From assembly GCA_029547045.1 (NCBI GenBank), contig JAKPQL010000121.1:1-64000 (forward strand): DNA of 64,000 nucleotides, in the 5' to 3' direction. The translations under genes were made by a program, and so were the position numbers. The notes under the pieces were generated by a model. It searched no databases and was not told where the DNA came from. It worked only from the letters and a program-made list of their open reading frames with translations. Source of the DNA: Deltaproteobacteria bacterium. Its GTDB lineage: Bacteria > Desulfobacterota > Desulfomonilia > UBA1062. Below are positions 7,953 to 17,182 of the stretch, in pieces (position 1 is the first letter of the stretch; each line of letters starts with the position of its first letter).

Positions 7953-9326
7953 TCACCGATGGAAAAGGTAGATGGTGCGGTCGGTACCCGAGTAGGTGCA
8001 GATCCAGGCCGATCCGCTGTTGTCGAACAGGAGTGTGTTGTAGGTACCGATATCGCCCGTCGAAGCAACGGTCTGCCTGTCCCAGACCGTTCCCGAGCGC
8101 CGTGCCAGCATGAGGTCCTTGAGGATGAGGCTGCCGCTGTGATTCTGCAGGGCGTAGTAGGCGATGGCGGGATTGCCGGAGGCGTCGAAAGCCAGGCTGC
8201 AGTGCTGCCCGCAGTGCGTGCTCTCGTCGACGAAGCTGGTGGTCCACGCGGTGCCGATCCTGGTGGCGAACTTCAGACAGCGGCCGTGGGTGACGCCCCG
8301 GGAGTCGGTGTACTCGCCTTCCACGGAGTAGGCCACGCAGAGGTTGCCTTGGGCATCCAGTCCGCAGCTGATGCCGGATACCTCGAAGCCCTGCTCCACC
8401 CATTCCCTCTGCCATGCCTGGCCGTCGTAGATGGCGACACGCAACCCCTTGGTGTCGGAGTCCGACATGTTGGGCGCAAGGTCTGCCGAGTAGAACACCG
8501 CCGGGTTCCCCTGGGCATCGATGACCATGGCGGCGTGGGCACCGACCCTGTTCTGCTCGCTTGCCGTACCGTTCGGATTGTACATGTTCCCCTCCACGGT
8601 AACTTCTTCACCTGCCGAGTCGAGGGCAGCCCGGTCCTTTGCCACATGGAGCAGGTCAGGATAGTTGAAGTTCATGGCGTCGATTCCCTCATAGAAAAAC
8701 TGATAACAAAGGTGGATCAGACCGGTCCCGTCAACGGCCATGGCCACATGCTTGCCTGCCAGGCCGTCCTCGAACACCGGGTTTCTCTCAACGAACCCGA
8801 TGCCGCCGGTATACTCCCGCCAGGTGCTGCCTTGGAGAACGCTCACCATGACATCGGACTGCTGCTCTGATCCTCCCGCCCTGACCTGGCCGCCCTGGTA
8901 GGCCACCAGCGGCATGCCGTCGGGGTCGAGAGCCGCTGCCAGGGTCCTGCAGTTGTCCACATCCACCACCTGTTCACGGGAGACCTCGGCCTCTGCCACC
9001 ATATCCCATGCGACATGGTGGAGGGTGTAGTGGCCGTCGGTGTACGTGCTGTCATCGAAATAGGAGATGTGGAGCATACCCGTGCCGTCGTGCACGGCCT
9101 TCACCTGGGGCAGGAGCAGCCCGCCGTCACTCACAGTGGCGATGGCGACGCGCTGCCACGTATCCGTGCCCGGCTCCACCTGTGAGTTTCCGTCATTGCC
9201 GCCCGAGTCGCCACCCGAGGCGGACCCTTTTCCTCCACAGGCCGGGAACAGGGCTGCTGCCAGGAACAGGCACCACGCCAGGAACAGGGCGAACAGGTCA
9301 CTTCTTCGATATCTGGATGGATGCAT
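7953..9326 (-). CDS. lipoprotein with seven propeller-like repeats
   Basis: Lipoprotein of 457 residues. The start at 9326 is chosen because AAAGGAG lies seven bases upstream and the sequence then gives a clean lipoprotein signal (LFLAWCLFLAAALFPAC) followed by a Gly/Ser/Asp tether. The mature part contains seven copies of a short motif: Asp-x-x-Gly, then hydrophobic residues, then Tyr (for example DGTGMLHISY, DPDGMPLVAY, DAQGNPAVFY, DAQGNLCVAY, DASGNPAIAY, DNSGSAWICTY). This spacing suggests a seven-bladed beta-propeller, related in style to sialidase/YVTN-type folds. It overlaps the end of the upstream TPR gene by 29 bases. No catalytic residues were recognised. Surface binding is plausible but inferred. 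Confidence 0.8.
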   Translation of the reverse strand: MHPSRYRRSDLFALFLAWCLFLAAALFPACGGKGSASGGDSGGNDGNSQVEPGTDTWQRVAIATVSDGGLLLPQVKAVHDGTGMLHISYFDDSTYTDGHYTLHHVAWDMVAEAEVSREQVVDVDNCRTLAAALDPDGMPLVAYQGGQVRAGGSEQQSDVMVSVLQGSTWREYTGGIGFVERNPVFEDGLAGKHVAMAVDGTGLIHLCYQFFYEGIDAMNFNYPDLLHVAKDRAALDSAGEEVTVEGNMYNPNGTASEQNRVGAHAAMVIDAQGNPAVFYSADLAPNMSDSDTKGLRVAIYDGQAWQREWVEQGFEVSGISCGLDAQGNLCVAYSVEGEYTDSRGVTHGRCLKFATRIGTAWTTSFVDESTHCGQHCSLAFDASGNPAIAYYALQNHSGSLILKDLMLARRSGTVWDRQTVASTGDIGTYNTLLFDNSGSAWICTYSGTDRTIYLFHR

Positions 9327-12300
9327 GGTAGAGCTCCTTTGCCCGTGGATGGATGACGTCCTCGGTCTTCTCGATCTCTGAAAGGGCGGGCAGCCCTGCA
9401 TAGATCTCCTGCGCCTGCACGGTATGCCCGTAGTGCGTGAGCAGGGCGGCAAGGTTCACCCGTGCGCCCACGTGGGTGGGTAAAGCTGAGATGGCACCGC
9501 GGAATGCATCGCGGGCAAGGCAGTCTTCGCCGAGGTGCAGCCGGGACACGCCCAGGGCGTTCTGGAGGTCTGCCGTCACGTCCGGGCTCGCGCCACTTTT
9601 CTCATCAAGCGCCTTCAGCGCGATGAGGGTGGCGTGCCGGTAGTCCCCGCGCTGCATGTATGCCGTGCAGAGATCCAGCAGCGTCCCCTGATCAGGTTTT
9701 TCCTTCAGAAGCCGCTCGTGGATCGCCTTGAGCTCCTGGTCCAGCAGGCACTGGCCGCCGATCTCCGCCGATGCCGATGTGCCGGCAAAGGTGGCAACAC
9801 GCGCCGGGGCCGAGCCGGGCTCCGCGGCGTGATTGCAGTACCAGGCAAGCCCTGGGTCACAGATCTCCCACTTGCGACCCTGCTGCACCGCGGTCTGCAG
9901 GTACTGGTCCGCCTTGTCCCGGTATGCCTGGGCCTTCTCCTCGATGATCTGGGCGTACTGCTCCTGTTCCTCGGGGCTCAGCTCCGCAGGGATGGGTGCC
10001 TCTTCGAGGAAGCGGGCGAATTCCCGGTTGATGGAAGAAGCCTGATAGCAGGCCTTGAGTGCCCATTCCGGCGACCTGGAGAGCATGACCTCCTGGTAGC
10101 CCTTTTCCAGCCGTTCCAGCAGGGCCGTCTTCCTGGCCACCACGTCATTGTCGATCTGGCCCGAGAGCTTCAGTTCCATGTATTCTCTCAGCTGCAGGGA
10201 GGTGGACGCATAGGTCATGCGGGCCAGGTCCCGGGCAGCAGCGGGGTCGGTATCGGAGATCTTCCGGGCAGGGGACTTTTCGACCCTCTTCAGGGAGGCC
10301 TCCGCCCTGCCTGCCTCACCCGACTCGATGAGGAGCGCCGCGGTCCTGGCCTCGGCACGGATCCTGCCCGCTTCGCCCAGCCTGTCCCGGTGCTCGGTCA
10401 GGACCTCGATGGATGCACCGGTCTCGCCGCGGGCAAGGAGGCTATCGGATGCGCCGAATACCGCCTCGTTCATCATGGCGCCGTTCACGGACCGCATGGA
10501 AAGGAGCTGGCGGTAATCCTTTGCGGCGAGGTCATGCTGGCCGAGACCCGCCCTGATGCGAGCCGCCTGCAGGAGGAAATCCTTCGCGTTCTTGTGGTCC
10601 GGCAACCTCAGGGAGAAGGACTCCAGGTAGTCGGCCGTGAGCCGGAACTGGGCCATGCGGAGAGACCCGTCGATCATGGCGTTCAGGGTGCCCTCCACCT
10701 TCGGCGACGTCGGGTACTGCCGCACGAGGTCGGCGCCCGTGGTGAGCAGGGTCCTGATGTCCCCCTTCTCTTTGCTGGACAGGACCACCGCTGCCAGGGC
10801 CTGCTCGCCCATGCCGCTCGTGGGGGTCTGAGAGGCGTACGAGATGAGATCTTCCTTGCCCTTTTCCCAGTCATCCAGGGCCGCAACGGTGAGCGACGAG
10901 ATGACCTTGTTCTCGGTGGACTGCACGATGCCCGCAACCTCGGCCTTGAGCTGCTGGTCCGTGATGCCCGCGTTTCTGATGACGCCGTTGCCGAATGCGA
11001 TGAGGCCAGGGTAGTCCTCCTTGAGACTGTAGGCGTCGAGGATCATGTGCACCGCGGCCTTGGAGGCTTCACCGTCCGGGTAGTCCTGCACGAACCTGGT
11101 GAACTCCGCGATGGCACCGTCATAGTCGCCGGCATCGTAGGCGACCCATGCCACGTTGAACCGCACATCCGGCACCCGGGGCGAGCCCGGATAGGATTCG
11201 GCAAAGAGCCTGCCCGCCGACTTGAGACCTTCCCGGGCATAGGCTGTCTCGAAGTAGGTGAGATGTTCCCGATTCCTGATGGCATGGTAGTACGAGGTCA
11301 CCGCGGCCGACAGCTTCTCCTGCCTTCCCGGATCGGCCTTGTCCATGCGCAGGGCCAGGGTCTCGTACTGTCTGCCCGCCTTGAGGTACTGATGCGAGCT
11401 GAAGAGCGCCTCGGCATAGTTCTCCGCCATGTCTGCGTATGCGGGGCTGTCCTCGAAGAAGTCCAGGTAGACCTTGTACGCTTCGGCGGCGCGTCTGAAC
11501 TCGTCCGCCGAGTCGTTTCCGCGAGCATGCTCGTGCAGGTAGGTGATGATGTTCCGGGCATAAAGCTCGAAGTCGGCCTGGTCCTTGGCCTTCACCTCAT
11601 CGGGACAGAAGGCGGAGTACTTTTCCTTCCTGAGCGCCTTCACGATGAGCACCACGTCCTGGTCCGCATGCTCGAAGGTGCCCAGAGCCTGCACGCACTC
11701 GAAGGTGTTCCGCGCATACTCCAGCAGCTTCACGGGTTCCTGTTCCAGCGAGGAGAGCTTCCGGTAGACCACCGCGGCATGGGCCCACTTCTTCTTGATG
11801 TAGTAGCGGTTCGCCAGCTTCTCCAGGACAGACGCGTAGACCTGGCGGGACCAGGAGTATTTCTGGAAATATGCCAGAGCCTCCTCGGGCGGGTTGTCCC
11901 GGTGGGCCTCGGTGTAGCAGTAGGCCATGTCCATGAGGGCCTCCTGCTTGATGTCCACCCGCTTGTAGGTGTCTATCTCCAGGTCCTTGCCCTTCTCCAC
12001 GCCCGTGACAACCTCCTGGAAGAGCGCGAGTGCCTCGGCGAACTGGAGCTGGTTGATGTGGCACCAGCCGAGCTTGTAGCGGGCGATGGAGACGGCACTG
12101 CTGCCAGGGTATCTGAGGACCGCCTCGTAGTGCTTCTTTGCCGTGTCAAGGTCCTGCCTGCTGATGAAGTAGTCTCCCAGGAGCAGGTACGACTCCGGCA
12201 CATAGATGCTGTCAGGGTACTTCTGGATAATGGTCCGGTACTGTACCACCATGTCGTCGATCTGGTTCAGCTCCCGGTACTCGTGGGCCATGAAGAAGTG

Positions 12301-12732
12301 CACCTTGTCACGGGCTCCGAAGGAGGGGAAGTCGTTCAGGATCCGCTGGTAGATCTCCAGCGCCTGGTTCTTCAGGGCGTTGGACTCCATCTGGTCGAAG
12401 GCCGATGCAGCCTCGCGCCTCTCTGTCCTGCGCACGTAGTAGACGATGCGCGACTGCTCGATGTAGAGCTCGGCAAGACGCATGTAGAGCTCGGGAAGAT
12501 ACGGTTTGTTCCTGGCCTTGTGGATCAGGGCCTTTGTGTTGAGGATGGCGAGCTCGACCTTCTTCCTGTCCTCGGCAAGGCGGGAGAGATACTTCGCCTC
12601 CCCGGCGAGCCTGTCCTTCTTCTCGAACCCGTACTCGTCGGCACGGACGGGACAGGCGACCGTAAAGGCCAGGAAAACCGCGAGGAGAACCCGGAAGAGA
12701 ACCGATGATGGCAGGCTGTGTCGTGTCTTCAT
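9298..12732 (-). CDS. large periplasmic TPR protein
   Basis: A 1144-residue exported protein with a signal peptide (MKTRHSLPSSVLFRVLLAVFLAF, then VACPVRADEYG). Nearly the whole length is helical tetratricopeptide repeats; typical TPR signatures with Pro at the turn are seen in LNDFPSFGARDKVHFFMAHEY, IIQKYPDSIYVPESYLLLGDY and LRYPGSSAVSIARYKLG, and again near the C-terminus. The start overlaps the stop of the upstream gene as ATGA. Large TPR proteins bridge the periplasm in Myxococcus Glt/Nfs complexes; this gene has the matching position between the beta-barrel and the lipoproteins. Orthology to a named Glt protein was not tested. A plus-strand open frame of similar length opposite it is a coding shadow. 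Confidence 0.88.
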   Translation of the reverse strand: MKTRHSLPSSVLFRVLLAVFLAFTVACPVRADEYGFEKKDRLAGEAKYLSRLAEDRKKVELAILNTKALIHKARNKPYLPELYMRLAELYIEQSRIVYYVRRTERREAASAFDQMESNALKNQALEIYQRILNDFPSFGARDKVHFFMAHEYRELNQIDDMVVQYRTIIQKYPDSIYVPESYLLLGDYFISRQDLDTAKKHYEAVLRYPGSSAVSIARYKLGWCHINQLQFAEALALFQEVVTGVEKGKDLEIDTYKRVDIKQEALMDMAYCYTEAHRDNPPEEALAYFQKYSWSRQVYASVLEKLANRYYIKKKWAHAAVVYRKLSSLEQEPVKLLEYARNTFECVQALGTFEHADQDVVLIVKALRKEKYSAFCPDEVKAKDQADFELYARNIITYLHEHARGNDSADEFRRAAEAYKVYLDFFEDSPAYADMAENYAEALFSSHQYLKAGRQYETLALRMDKADPGRQEKLSAAVTSYYHAIRNREHLTYFETAYAREGLKSAGRLFAESYPGSPRVPDVRFNVAWVAYDAGDYDGAIAEFTRFVQDYPDGEASKAAVHMILDAYSLKEDYPGLIAFGNGVIRNAGITDQQLKAEVAGIVQSTENKVISSLTVAALDDWEKGKEDLISYASQTPTSGMGEQALAAVVLSSKEKGDIRTLLTTGADLVRQYPTSPKVEGTLNAMIDGSLRMAQFRLTADYLESFSLRLPDHKNAKDFLLQAARIRAGLGQHDLAAKDYRQLLSMRSVNGAMMNEAVFGASDSLLARGETGASIEVLTEHRDRLGEAGRIRAEARTAALLIESGEAGRAEASLKRVEKSPARKISDTDPAAARDLARMTYASTSLQLREYMELKLSGQIDNDVVARKTALLERLEKGYQEVMLSRSPEWALKACYQASSINREFARFLEEAPIPAELSPEEQEQYAQIIEEKAQAYRDKADQYLQTAVQQGRKWEICDPGLAWYCNHAAEPGSAPARVATFAGTSASAEIGGQCLLDQELKAIHERLLKEKPDQGTLLDLCTAYMQRGDYRHATLIALKALDEKSGASPDVTADLQNALGVSRLHLGEDCLARDAFRGAISALPTHVGARVNLAALLTHYGHTVQAQEIYAGLPALSEIEKTEDVIHPRAKELYHASIQISKK

Positions 12733-14222
12733 TTGAAAAAGATGTCCCACTCCTCGAGATTTGAGCACTTGTTGGGGAGGACCACCTTGAGGTCCGCGAG
12801 TTCGTCGTTCCAGAACTCGCCCTGGAACGGGTACACCACCACGCCCCGTGAGTCGTCGCCGCGAGCCTGATCCTTTCCTGCGTAGTGGTACTGGCTGACC
12901 CGCTGGTACATGTCGAGGCCGATCTCGTAGGCCATGAGGTGCGCCTCCTCCTCGTAGCGCAACAGGTCGTCGGCGTATTTTTCGTACTCCTCCTCCACCT
13001 GCGTCTTCAGGGTGTCCGTTTCCTTTTCGATCTGAAGGGCATAGATCCTGTCCAGGTAGGTGAAGAAGTCATCGTCCCCGTCCTTCCTGAAGCTCCCGCA
13101 CCGGGCACGTTCCTGCTCCAGCAGCTGGAGGAAATCCCAGGTCTGGCGCACGGCCTTCCTGTTCAGGATCAGCAGCAGCAGCTCGCTGTTCTCGCTGGTC
13201 TTGCCCCGCTGGTAGATCCCGGCAAGGGCGGATCCGTATCGGCCCTTGAATTCGTTCACCACGTTCAGCGCGCTCTGGTAGTGGCACACGTCCTTGTAGA
13301 TGAAGGACTTGAGCATGTAGTATTCCGGCGTGAGATGGTTACGGTAGCTCGGGGCCTCGAAGGCGTAGAGCAGGCCCATGGCCTTCTCGGGGTTGCCCAT
13401 CCGGTAGTGGGCCCACGCCCGCTCCATGAGGTTCTGCGACTGGGCCAGGATGTTCTCCTCGATGGCCTGGTACAGGAGGTCGCTCTCGGCGTACTTCTTC
13501 TGCTCGTAAAGCAGCCGGGCCAGGGTCTTGCGCGCCTGGTCCTTGAGGTTCTCGTCCGTGCACGAGCCGGTGATCACCTGCCTGAGCAGGGGGACAGCCT
13601 CTTCGATCCTGTCCTGGTGGATCCTCAGCAGGGCTTTCCGGTTGAGGTACTGGTAGTAGTACCGGCTCTGCGGGGTTATCCTCGCGAAGTGCTCGTCGCC
13701 CCAGGACATGAACCCGTGCTCCCAGTCGTACACGCCCTGGTGGTAATGGACGAAGTCTGACAGCGCGCCTTCCACATACCCGAATTCATGGTCGCACACG
13801 GTCTGGGCGACGATGAGTTCGCGGTCATGGGGCTGGGAGCGGGACACGGACTCGAAGACCTCCAGGCTGTATTCCACGATCCTCGGGTTGGGCCTGCGCG
13901 CCACGACTCTGGCCAGGATACCGGTGGCCGCATGGGTGTACCCGAGCTTCATGAGGGACACCCCCAGGAAAAACTCGGCCCACTCGTAGTCGGGCGCATC
14001 CGGAGTGTAGGTGCTCACGTAGCGGTGGAACTCCGGGCACGCAGCGGCGTAGTCCTGCTGCTTGAAGAACTCGTAGCCCCTGAAGAAGCTCGTCTGGTCC
14101 ACCTCTACCACTGCCGGAGCTGCCATGGTCTCCATGGGCGCGGCATCGGGCTCAGCGGTGTATCCGGCAAGGGACACGCCGAGGCAGAACGCCGCGATGA
14201 GTACAGCTGTGCGGCTATTCAT
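12729..14222 (-). CDS. exported TPR protein
   Basis: A 497-residue protein with a signal peptide (MNSRTAVLIAAFCLGVSLAGYTAEP) and a body of TPR-like helical repeats, for example the segment beginning FFRGYEFFKQQDYAAACPEF and the later DQARKTLARLLYEQKKYAES and GNPEKAMGLLYAFE stretches. It probably acts in the periplasm as a scaffold. The ATG at 14222 was chosen because it precedes the signal peptide and overlaps the end of the upstream beta-barrel gene by 8 bases; the downstream TPR gene starts within its stop codon. The pair of consecutive TPR genes after an outer-membrane beta-barrel matches the style of Glt/Nfs clusters. Confidence 0.85.
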   Translation of the reverse strand: MNSRTAVLIAAFCLGVSLAGYTAEPDAAPMETMAAPAVVEVDQTSFFRGYEFFKQQDYAAACPEFHRYVSTYTPDAPDYEWAEFFLGVSLMKLGYTHAATGILARVVARRPNPRIVEYSLEVFESVSRSQPHDRELIVAQTVCDHEFGYVEGALSDFVHYHQGVYDWEHGFMSWGDEHFARITPQSRYYYQYLNRKALLRIHQDRIEEAVPLLRQVITGSCTDENLKDQARKTLARLLYEQKKYAESDLLYQAIEENILAQSQNLMERAWAHYRMGNPEKAMGLLYAFEAPSYRNHLTPEYYMLKSFIYKDVCHYQSALNVVNEFKGRYGSALAGIYQRGKTSENSELLLLILNRKAVRQTWDFLQLLEQERARCGSFRKDGDDDFFTYLDRIYALQIEKETDTLKTQVEEEYEKYADDLLRYEEEAHLMAYEIGLDMYQRVSQYHYAGKDQARGDDSRGVVVYPFQGEFWNDELADLKVVLPNKCSNLEEWDIFFK

Positions 14223-14937
14223 GGACTTCGTTGCCCTCCAGGTACCCCTTGAGTCTGTCCACGGTCTCGTCCTGTTCACCCCTGTCCGGGAACAGATTGA
14301 ACTGAACCGACATGCCTATCCCGAAATAGATGTTGTTCTCGGTGTTGTCCTTCTTCAGGTTGACCAGATCGCGGATCTCCAGGGTCATGCAGAGGTTCCT
14401 GCTGAGGAAATATCGGGTCCCGGCTCCCAGGCAGATGGACGGGTCGGTCTCGGCATCGGTGTCGCCGTTGCTGAAGTTCTTCTCATAGGCGATCATGCCG
14501 CCGCCCAGGATGAGGTAGCTCTCGTGGTTGAGGATGCCCCTGTTCCAGAGCGTTTCCTTGCCATACAGGGGCTTGAGGATGATATTGGAGTGGATCATGT
14601 ACCTGGGTTCCAGGAAAACCTCGGGGGTGACCCCGAACTCGTCTTCAAGCTTGTCCTTGATGTCCTTCTCCTGGGTGAACATGTACTGGCCGCGGACCAC
14701 CTCCCAGGCCAGCCAGTGGTTGAAGTGGTACGTGTAGCCGATGCCCACGGGGTATGCGTTGTAGAAGTCCTCGTCAGGCACGTACCCGATGTTGATGCCG
14801 ATCTCGTGGTGACGGTGGAAGACCCGCTCCTGGATGGCGAACACCTTTTCATCGTTCTGGGCGCCCGCGGCCATGGCGGGTGCCGGTGCGAGGACGATGA
14901 ACAGGATCATGATGCCCGTGATGGTTGTGCTCCGCAT
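14215..14937 (-). CDS. outer-membrane beta-barrel protein (myxobacterial type)
   Basis: A 240-residue predicted outer-membrane beta-barrel. The signal peptide (MRSTTITGIMILFIVLAPAPAMAAGA) is followed by a segment with the feel of the OMP_myx_plus family: VFAIQERVFHRHHEIGINIGYVPDEDFYNAYPVG, then alternating aromatic and polar strands, a GAGTRYFLSRNLCMTLEIRDLV strand pair, and a final strand NNIYFGIGMSVQFNLF before a short charged tail. In myxobacteria this family accompanies gliding and sporulation envelope complexes. The Shine-Dalgarno AAGGAG lies 9 bases before the ATG. It sits 13 bases after the FHA/TonB gene, so a trans-envelope contact between the two products is plausible. Confidence 0.87.
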   Translation of the reverse strand: MRSTTITGIMILFIVLAPAPAMAAGAQNDEKVFAIQERVFHRHHEIGINIGYVPDEDFYNAYPVGIGYTYHFNHWLAWEVVRGQYMFTQEKDIKDKLEDEFGVTPEVFLEPRYMIHSNIILKPLYGKETLWNRGILNHESYLILGGGMIAYEKNFSNGDTDAETDPSICLGAGTRYFLSRNLCMTLEIRDLVNLKKDNTENNIYFGIGMSVQFNLFPDRGEQDETVDRLKGYLEGNEVHE

Positions 14938-14950
14938 TGCTCCACGCTCC

Positions 14951-17182
14951 TTAGAATCCGACGATGTCGAAGATGAACGGATAGGACACGATCACCTCGT
15001 TGCCTTCGGGCTGGGGGAATTCCCACGACTTGATGGACGACTGGATGCAGGCATGGATGTCGGACGAATTGAGGGTGGAAGACTTGACGCTCACCTCGCC
15101 GACGCGTCCCGACATGAGGATCTTCCACTCGAACACGACCCGTCCCATGAGGGAGGGGTTGGCCACGAGCGCCGTCTCGTAGCAGCGGGTGATTTCCTCG
15201 AGGTGCATGTCGATGATCCGCTTGACTTCTTCGCGGCTCATGCCCCCGCCGGCCACCTTGACGGTCTTGCTCAGCCGGGCAGACACCTTCGCCTTGACCT
15301 GGTTCTTTCCCGTGCTCCCCTTGTCCAGAGCCGCCACGAGGGCGCCTCCGCTTCCGGATCCCATGACCTGGGACGATCCCTTGGTGTTCACGATGCCCGC
15401 CTTGGGGATCTCGATCCTGCCCCCGTCGAGCTTGCCCACGATGCCGCCCACCTTGAACTGGGCACTGTTCTGGGCAGAGCTGCTCACCGCATCGAGATTG
15501 GTGACCGCGGCCATGGCCTCCTGGGGCTTGATGCCGATGTTGTCGCCGAGCATGCTCAGGATTCCGGTCTGGCGGACATTCCTGACCGGCGCGCCGGCCT
15601 GGGGCTCGCCTGCGGCGGACGCCACCTTCCGGGTGTCTGCGGGTGAAGGGGCCGCAGTGCGTTCCGCCGTGCCCTTGGGCAAAGCCTTCTTCGGGACCCT
15701 CTGGGCGAGCTGCTTCTCCTTTTCCCTGATGATCTCCGGGGCCTTCTTGGGCAGCTGGGGAGGCTGGATCCTCTTCCTGATCTCGTCCATCTGCCGGGAG
15801 TCCACCTTGACGAAGCGGCCGCTGTCCTGGGACAGGGGTTCAGGCTTGTAGGTGGGCATCATGCCCAGGATCACCAGGATGATGACGTGGATCACCACGG
15901 ACCTGCCGAAATGACGGACATACTCCCGGTCGCCCTTGGGTGTCTCCTGGATCCGGGGGCTTTTTCCCGGCCGGGTGAGCCTGAGTAGGTACTCATAGGG
16001 TCCATGGTGGAACACCGCTGTCTCTTCGCCCGTGAGCTGCCTGCCGCGGACAGGCGGGTGCTGATCCGTGCCAGGGCCCTTTCCCTTCCCGGTCGAGGCT
16101 GTCTGAACACCTGCAGGATCCTGGTCCTGCAGGTACAGGAAGACCTCTCCCTTGCCCCTGTTCTCTGCCAGGCAGAACACGCCCTGGCCCGTACGGATGA
16201 AGTACTTCTCCTTGGCGCCGAGGAACCGCACGTCCATGATGGCGTCGTGCCGTGTCTTGACCACCTCGAGCAGGATATCCTGACCTGCGGGTGCCGGGTG
16301 TTCCTCCGTGACGCAGCGGCCGTCCCTGATGCTGTCCTTCAGGGAGAAGGTGGGCCGGAAACCATCATCGTCATCATCATCGTCATCATCCTCTCCTGTT
16401 CCCCTTTTCCTGCCGGCCGGAGCCTGAACCTGTTCGGGCAAGGGTCTGCATACGGTCTCCGCCCGCTCATCGGTCTGATCATGTGCCCTTTCACAGCTCT
16501 CCGGCGGGATGGTTTCTCCGTGCTCAACGAAACACAGGGCCCCTGCCTCCTCGAACATGTCCCGCAGCTCGCGGACGACATCATGGGAGGCATTCTTCTT
16601 GAGAATGATCTTCTTCCCCGAGAAGAGCCGTTCCAGGGAGGCGCTGTCCTTCCTGAGCAGGCGGGCGAGGTTCTCGATCACCTGGGCCTGGGACATGCCC
16701 TGTCTGATGCGCCCCTCGAAGGTCAGCGTGAAGGAACCGTTCCCCGGGATTGAGTCCTCGCGGGCCTGTGGGGCCCTGTCGGTGGGCTCATCCTTGATGG
16801 AGGCACCGGAAGGTCCTGCAGAGAGCTGTTTCGAACCCTTGTTGAGCTTGACCTTTAGGGTGAAGGGACCCACGAGGATCGCATCCAGGGGACCCACAAC
16901 CATCCCGCCTGTGGCTGACGCATGTGCACGTTTCTGCCCAGGGTAGGATGCCAGCACGCTGCCCTGGGCGATCCGCAGGATTACGTGGGCCTCTTCCACC
17001 GCGCTGTCCTCGAGCCGCAGGTCGGCGTCAGGCCCGCTCCCGACCACCACCTGTTCCTTGCAGAAGCAGTCCCAGCCGAGATGCTCGCTGCCTCTAAAGA
17101 CGAAGACCTGGAGCAGGGCCTGCTGCCGGTGAGACTCATCCCCAGGCATCGATGTGCCAGCTCGTGGATTATTCCGATCCAT
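14951..17182 (-). CDS. FHA/TonB-like trans-envelope protein (AgmX/PglI-type C-terminus)
   Basis: Multi-domain inner-membrane protein of 743 residues. In order: an FHA-like domain (about 20-115); a small domain at 150-220 (LTFEGRIRQGMSQAQVIENL to AGALCFVE) of a kind also seen at the N-termini of unrelated membrane proteins; a run of nine Asp at 265-273; a second FHA-like stretch (about 303-400); one membrane helix at about 427-444; a Pro/Lys-rich TonB-like periplasmic linker; and a C-terminal AgmX/PglI-type domain (VKRIIDMHLEEITRCYETAL onward). This architecture matches the Glt proteins that couple the Myxococcus AglRQS motor to the outer membrane. The start at 17182 overlaps the upstream gene by 14 bases; an inner Met at 17149 lacks a Shine-Dalgarno. 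FHA domains read phosphothreonine, so kinase input is possible. Confidence 0.85.
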   Translation of the reverse strand: MDRNNPRAGTSMPGDESHRQQALLQVFVFRGSEHLGWDCFCKEQVVVGSGPDADLRLEDSAVEEAHVILRIAQGSVLASYPGQKRAHASATGGMVVGPLDAILVGPFTLKVKLNKGSKQLSAGPSGASIKDEPTDRAPQAREDSIPGNGSFTLTFEGRIRQGMSQAQVIENLARLLRKDSASLERLFSGKKIILKKNASHDVVRELRDMFEEAGALCFVEHGETIPPESCERAHDQTDERAETVCRPLPEQVQAPAGRKRGTGEDDDDDDDDDGFRPTFSLKDSIRDGRCVTEEHPAPAGQDILLEVVKTRHDAIMDVRFLGAKEKYFIRTGQGVFCLAENRGKGEVFLYLQDQDPAGVQTASTGKGKGPGTDQHPPVRGRQLTGEETAVFHHGPYEYLLRLTRPGKSPRIQETPKGDREYVRHFGRSVVIHVIILVILGMMPTYKPEPLSQDSGRFVKVDSRQMDEIRKRIQPPQLPKKAPEIIREKEKQLAQRVPKKALPKGTAERTAAPSPADTRKVASAAGEPQAGAPVRNVRQTGILSMLGDNIGIKPQEAMAAVTNLDAVSSSAQNSAQFKVGGIVGKLDGGRIEIPKAGIVNTKGSSQVMGSGSGGALVAALDKGSTGKNQVKAKVSARLSKTVKVAGGGMSREEVKRIIDMHLEEITRCYETALVANPSLMGRVVFEWKILMSGRVGEVSVKSSTLNSSDIHACIQSSIKSWEFPQPEGNEVIVSYPFIFDIVGF
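16364..16390 (-). repeat. trinucleotide repeat coding for nine aspartates
   Basis: Nine consecutive GAT/GAC codons (ATC/GTC on the plus strand) inside the FHA/TonB gene encode an unbroken run of nine Asp in the cytoplasmic linker. Seven of nine are GAT and two GAC, so the tract is imperfect but could still slip during replication without changing frame. Confidence 0.9.

Noticed and set aside
9535-12708. A plus-strand open frame of over 1000 codons opposite the large TPR gene
   Set aside because: Antisense shadow of a high-GC gene: Val/Leu/His/Gly-rich translation, no domain, no ribosome site. The minus-strand TPR protein has a signal peptide, TPR signatures and operon-coupled start.
17147-17149. 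Alternative start of the FHA/TonB gene at an internal Met
   Set aside because: It has no ribosome site, whereas the Met at 17182 follows a purine-rich stretch and overlaps the upstream gene as its neighbours do.
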